DNA of 10,617 nt from Euperipatoides rowelli (Eukaryota; Onychophora; Udeonychophora; Euonychophora; Peripatopsidae). Shown piece after piece: positions 7,341 to 10,617 of the stretch (positions are counted from its first letter, which is position 1; the number at the start of each line of letters is the position of its first letter). A program made the translations under genes and the position numbers. The stretch lies in NCBI GenBank assembly GCA_003024985.2, contig PXIH01S0023558.1, one strand, 5' to 3'. The notes beneath the pieces are model-generated. The model had not been told where the DNA came from and did no database searches. It was given only the letters and a program-made list of their open reading frames with translations.

Positions 7341-7726
7341 AAAATCATTTGCTGCCAGGGATGCAAGCCTAAAACCGATTAGTGGTCTTACAGAAACCCC
7401 AAAACACCAGTGGAAAATTTACCTCCTTCCCACAAGTATTTTGGGTGCCCTGTTACCTTTTGTAATACGACTGTACCAATGCCACCAGGAAAATGCTCGG
7501 TTGCCTGGCGGCACAATCCAACCCTATTGTTGACGTACAATAGCCAGGCTAGCAAACTAAACAATGGTGAATAAAAGCAAACTTGGTAATTTAATAACAG
7601 TAAGTTGTTAAAATGTTACCTATAGTACATTCTTTGTTAATGTTTTTATTAATTTTGTTGTAATTATTTCACTGTTAACACTAGTTGAATTTAAAGTTGG
7701 GATCAAAAATGAAAACCTAGCTGTTA
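7341..7726. repeat. Second repeat copy, uninterrupted (about 386 bp)
   Basis: This copy shows the order that the LINE broke in the first: the ATTTGCTGCCAGGGATGCAA start, the CCGATTAGTGGTCTTACAGA block at 7375, then AGTATTTTGGGTGCCC at 7435 and the remainder to AAACCTAGCTGTTA. The pair is tandem and head-to-tail. Two copies of this length suggest either a local duplication or part of a longer satellite or an internal repeat of an unknown element. No coding potential is visible. Confidence 0.75.
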
Positions 7727-8069
7727 TTTTCTTATGACAGATTAAAAAAACAATCTTGACAGATAAGAAAAAGAATGAAAGATCGCAACATCCTCTTTAT
7801 ATCTGATGTGATAGCTATAAGAAGTTTTAGATTAAAATTTTAATTTACTTTGAGGTAAAGTCATAAATGAATACAGACTATTTATTGTATTGATATGGTG
7901 TGGTTTAGACCCATGCAGATTTGGTTCTGTATTTTTATGTCCAACTGTTAATATCCAATAACATAATCTGTATTTATTCCATTATTTGATAAAGGAAACT
8001 TTCAGCTTTAAATTGATTCAGAAAAAAAATAATCTTATTTTTTTATATCCATCTGTGACATGGATTTAC
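7727..8069. other. AT-rich stretch, nothing recognised
   Basis: No open frame, repeat or RNA gene can be supported. The start of a small open frame at 7986 only leads into the GAT/AAT simple sequence that follows. Confidence 0.55.
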
Positions 8070-8180
8070 AAAAACGATAATGATAATAGTAATTATTATA
8101 ATGATGAATGTGATCATGATAAGGGTGATGATTATAAAAATAATAATGATAATAATAATTCAAAAACAAATAAATAAATA

Positions 8181-8211
<31 letters not shown>

Positions 8212-8262
8212 GCATGATGAAGGTGGTGACAACAATGATAATAATACTATTAGAATGAAGCC
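8070..8262. repeat. GAT/AAT simple-sequence tract with (AAAT)n and (AAT)n core
   Basis: Imperfect GATAAT and AATAAT words from about 8077 lead to (AAAT)4 near 8167-8183 and then about nine uninterrupted AAT triplets to 8210, followed by more degraded GAT/AAT. A predicted minus-strand frame rich in Tyr and His over this tract, and plus-strand Asn/Asp-rich frames, are products of the triplet repeat and not proteins. Confidence 0.9.
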
Positions 8263-8300
8263 TGTAAAAACATTATGAAAACTTTTAAAAAAATTAGTCT

Positions 8301-8308
8301 GTTTAAAC
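8301..8308. repeat. Left copy of hAT target-site duplication
   Basis: GTTTAAAC directly precedes the left terminal repeat. It pairs with ATTTAAAT at 9007-9014. The palindromic TTTAAA core is shared and only the outer bases differ. Confidence 0.6.
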
Positions 8309-9006
8309 CAAAGTTTTCCAAAGTGGGCAAAAACACCCCATTGTGGGCGTTGGAACAATCCAGTAGCCTCGGTGTGCAATTGGGGGCGTTGAATAAAAAT
8401 AAAGGGGCGGTAGAAGCCTAAAGAAAGAAGAAAATTTTGAAAAACATTTGTACATGTTTCATCTGTTTTGTAATATAGAGAGAAATTCATAGTGATTGCT
8501 TTATTTTCAAATTAACACAAAATGCAAATTAATATAATGATCAGTGGTCAAGTTTGCTGACTGGTCCAACTCTCAATTATTCCTTTTTTTTTTAAAGCAC
8601 ATTTAAGTGTTTTATGAAATTTTTATTATCAGTGGCTTAATCAATTATTTAAGATCGTATAGAAACAAACTTATACACCAGGTTCATCCTTCTCATTAGG
8701 GTTATTATTTATTTTTTTTGAACTTTGTTTTAATATTGTCCTTCATTATCTTAATTTTCTGTGTGTAATGCAAATGTTACTAGGATTTATTTTAAAAAAT
8801 AATTTCATAATTTTAAGCCTCAGGGTGTATTCATTTACAACATCTTTCTTTACTATGTTGTGGAACGTAGGTAGAAATATATATATAAAAAAAAAAAAAC
8901 ACAACGTAAATTCATCACTGCATCTTTCTGTTTGTCACTTAGAAAACGTAGATTTCCAGGGGGCGCTGAGCAATTTTTTTTCTCCAAATAAATTTGGGAA
9001 CCTCTG
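8309..9006. mobile_element. Non-autonomous hAT-like DNA transposon, 698 bp
   Basis: The left end starts CAAAGTTTTCCAAA, and the right end read inward starts CAGAGGTTCCCAAA. The two agree at 11 of 14 positions and resemble the CAGNGGTTCCCAA ends common in animal hAT elements. The flanks are GTTTAAAC (8301-8308) and ATTTAAAT (9007-9014): 8 bp, 6 of 8 matching with a TTTAAA core, the length hAT transposases duplicate. C-rich subterminal blocks (ACACCCC on the left, AGCGCCCCCTGG on the right) lie at similar depth. GGGGGCGTTGA (about 8382) and GGGGGCGCTGA (about 8959) occur in the same orientation. The interior is AT-rich and I find no transposase motif. The 79-codon frame at 8768-9007 runs into the terminal repeat and looks accidental. 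It would have been moved in trans by an autonomous relative. Confidence 0.7.
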
Positions 9007-9014
9007 ATTTAAAT
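9007..9014. repeat. Right copy of hAT target-site duplication
   Basis: ATTTAAAT directly follows the right terminal repeat that ends ...GGGAACCTCTG at 9006. It matches the left copy at 6 of 8 positions. Confidence 0.6.
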
Positions 9015-9372
9015 TGATGATCTTTACTGATATTTATCCGAATTTCTTTTTCAATGAATGATCAGTTCAACTATGGTTAAGACATGTGCAATCATGGATA
9101 TCAGGTTTTGTATTTGAATAATTATGTCACTATCACAATAATTTTCATTACTGATTGTGAAAAATACAGGTAAAAATGATTTTGATATAATATCAGCTGA
9201 TGTAATATTATAATTAAAGTAAACATTTTAGTTTGTATAAAGAAGTGCAAGTCTTACACCACCTAATATATAAAACAGAAAGTTTGTTTATATGTTATCA
9301 CTGAGGAGTCAGGATATTCATTTACGTTGTTGTCTTGGAGACAATGGACAATATTTTAAATAAGAAATTTTG
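9015..9372. other. AT-rich stretch, nothing recognised
   Basis: I see no open frame with a recognisable product, no repeat and no RNA gene. Confidence 0.55.
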
Positions 9373-9564
9373 CATGTGGGTAGGTTGCGTAGCGTAGACA
9401 AGGAAAATAGACTTTTTGATTTTTGGGGGTGGGGTGATGGGTGGGTAATGACCCTGAACTGTTTAGCATATTTACCAAAATGGCACAAATTTGTAATTTA
9501 TCATATGGGTAGGTTGCATAGTGTAGACAAGGAAAATTGACTTTTGGATTTTTGGGTTGGGGAT
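9373..9564. repeat. Two direct copies of a 62-bp segment, 129 bp apart
   Basis: Copy 1 (9373-9436) and copy 2 (9502-9564) share GGGTAGGTTGC, GTAGACAAGGAAAAT, then GACTTTT and GATTTTTGGG, and both end in a G-rich tract. Between them lies 65 bp that includes GACCCTGAACTGTTTAGCAT. Either a 129-bp unit was tandemly duplicated and the second copy cut off where the next repeat starts, or two members of one repeat lie close together. A minus-strand 105-codon frame across it (9356-9673) repeats CLHYATYPY and CLRYATYPH only because of this duplication. I do not regard it as a gene. Confidence 0.8.
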
Positions 9565-9660
9565 TCCGGACAATGCCGGGTCCCATCCCAGGCAACACCG
9601 GATCCCAGACAATGCCGAGTATTTCAGCTATTAGTAAATAAATAAATAAAGTAAATAAAC
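9561..9660. repeat. 20-bp GC-rich triplet repeat ending in a TAAA tail
   Basis: Three related 20-bp units follow each other: GGATTCCGGACAATGCCGGG (9561), TCCCATCCCAGGCAACACCG (9581) and GATCCCAGACAATGCCGAG (9601). Then come TATTTCAGCTATTAG and (TAAA)-type repeats to about 9660. A GC-rich body with a short tandem tail is what the 3' end of a SINE or LINE looks like. No A/B box or protein fragment is visible, so the class is open. Confidence 0.6.
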
Positions 9661-10354
9661 TATTAACAGACAACTTGAAATTTCATTACCCAATATCATT
9701 AGTGCAGCACCACAATGCAGATTGTCCGACAGAAACATTAATCACATTTTAATCAAACATTTATTCTATACTACTCATTACATAACACCATCAGAATTAA
9801 ATTCTTAAGTGTCAAAAAGACTTTTTTATGTTTAAAGAAAATTAAGATTTTTGTTGTGTAGCGCATGTGCTTGTTTCATGTAGATTACCATAGAATGCCA
9901 TCAAAGGGCCCTCTACAAATTAAGGGCATCACCCCTATTTCTCGGCCAAGTTAGGTAAAGTGCACCACCGTCAAACAAGAGCGCACTCACCTCACTTAAA
10001 CTTTTTGATCACTCTGAAAGAAATTCAAGCTGTGTCAAGCAACTGCGCCCCCTAGTGTTTTCCTCATCTAAGGTTCAGTAGAGTGTTTTAAGGTAACCTA
10101 AATAAATTCTAATTCTAGCAAAACAAGTGGCCTGGACAGTTTTGCAGTGAATTGTGGTAAATCTAAGGTTCACTAGCATGGTACTACCCCACTTTACTCC
10201 CTGAACGAATGTTACATGAGCATGCACACTTGATTGACATTCTAGGATACTGGCATTTTAATTAAAATAATGCCTGAAATTTAAAATAAAAATAAGTTAG
10301 TTTAAATTATTCATTATGCTAAAAGTAATTTAACTATCACCACTATATAATCAA
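9661..10354. other. Unassigned stretch with a 16-bp direct repeat
   Basis: No gene is recognised. The block 9890-10200 is GC-richer than its surroundings. It contains AGGGCCCTCTACAAATTAAG and GCGCCCCCTAGTG, wording often met in old SINE or DNA-transposon remnants. ATCTAAGGTTCAGTAG (10066-10081) recurs as ATCTAAGGTTCACTAG (10161-10176), 15 of 16 matching and 95 bp apart. No terminal inverted repeat or target duplication could be paired with it. Confidence 0.45.
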
Positions 10355-10566
10355 TGTGTCATCAGCACTATCATTCTCATTATTGCAATTTTAATAATTA
10401 TTGTTGGTTTATTATTATTATTATTAAATACTATTGATTGTACAATCTGTACCTGTCATTGATTCTAATCACTAACATGTCATTCACTGTACCATATAGC
10501 CATTCCATCACTTTCCTTGTTATTCAAAATTAGTATCAGTCATTTTTATTATTAATGTGATTGCTA

Positions 10567-10601
<35 letters not shown>

Positions 10602-10617
10602 GTTATTATTATTATCT
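10355..10617. repeat. ATT-rich simple sequence with (TTA)n cores
   Basis: Uninterrupted TTA/ATT triplets lie at about 10410-10426 and again at about 10570-10615, the latter broken once by G. Between them are degraded words such as TCATT, CATTATTG and ATCACTAT. It is the complementary motif of the tract at 8070-8262. The repeat runs into the end of the window, so its full length is unknown. Confidence 0.85.

Noticed and set aside
8035-8490. 151-codon minus-strand frame rich in Tyr, His and Leu
   Set aside because: It is a reading of the AAT/GAT simple sequence joined to the left end of the hAT-like element, not a protein gene.
9356-9673. 105-codon minus-strand frame with an internal protein repeat
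   Set aside because: The protein repeat only reflects the 62-bp DNA duplication, and composition and context give no support for coding.
1-10617. CRISPR array or prokaryotic defence system
   Set aside because: The tandem repeats are degenerate with no unique spacers of constant length. Retroelement families and SINE promoter boxes show this is animal nuclear DNA.

Overview
This window looks like intergenic or intronic DNA from an animal nuclear genome. It is very AT-rich, and I find no intact protein-coding gene in it. It holds fossils of several eukaryotic transposon classes: a Penelope-like element (PLE), a non-LTR retrotransposon (LINE) of the CR1/L2/Jockey type, a tRNA-derived SINE and a non-autonomous hAT DNA transposon. 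These lie among minisatellites and AAT/ATT microsatellites. GIY-YIG Penelope-like elements together with degenerate LINE tails suggest an invertebrate or other metazoan genome, but the sequence alone does not fix the species. One undetermined base (N) sits at 5840.

Layout. 1-317 is AT-rich and featureless. 318-535 is a decayed minisatellite of about 42 bp. 541-660 is a scatter of ACTTGA-type words. 937-1673 is a minisatellite built from ACTTGAGA words, with long units of about 65 bp and short units of about 35-42 bp; two more copies lie at 2721-2850. Between these two blocks sits a 1-kb insertion, 1674-about 2712. It is a large imperfect palindrome with arms of about 380 bp around a 248-bp centre. 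The centre and left arm read on the minus strand as the GIY-YIG endonuclease end of a Penelope-like protein. The right arm reads on the plus strand as the same protein's C-terminus. The insertion is therefore a 5'-truncated PLE carrying an inverted second copy of its own 3' end, placed in phase inside the satellite.

2851-5559 is a long AT-rich stretch with nothing I can name. 5563-5655 is an isolated GC-rich patch with two potential hairpins. A tRNA-derived SINE head lies at 6043-about 6168. From 6305 to 7726 there is a two-copy repeat of roughly 370-390 bp. Its first copy appears to be split by a minus-strand, 5'-truncated LINE fragment (about 6460-7064) that keeps the C-terminal segment and stop of the reverse-transcriptase ORF. 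8070-8262 is AAT/GAT simple sequence. 8309-9006 is a 698-bp hAT-like element with short terminal inverted repeats and an 8-bp target duplication matching at 6 of 8 bases. 9373-9660 is a small repeat cluster ending in a TAAA tail. The window ends in ATT-rich simple sequence.

No genes act together here. The content is a record of nested insertions. The best second look is the PLE palindrome, because both arms can be read as coding for the same protein end in opposite directions.
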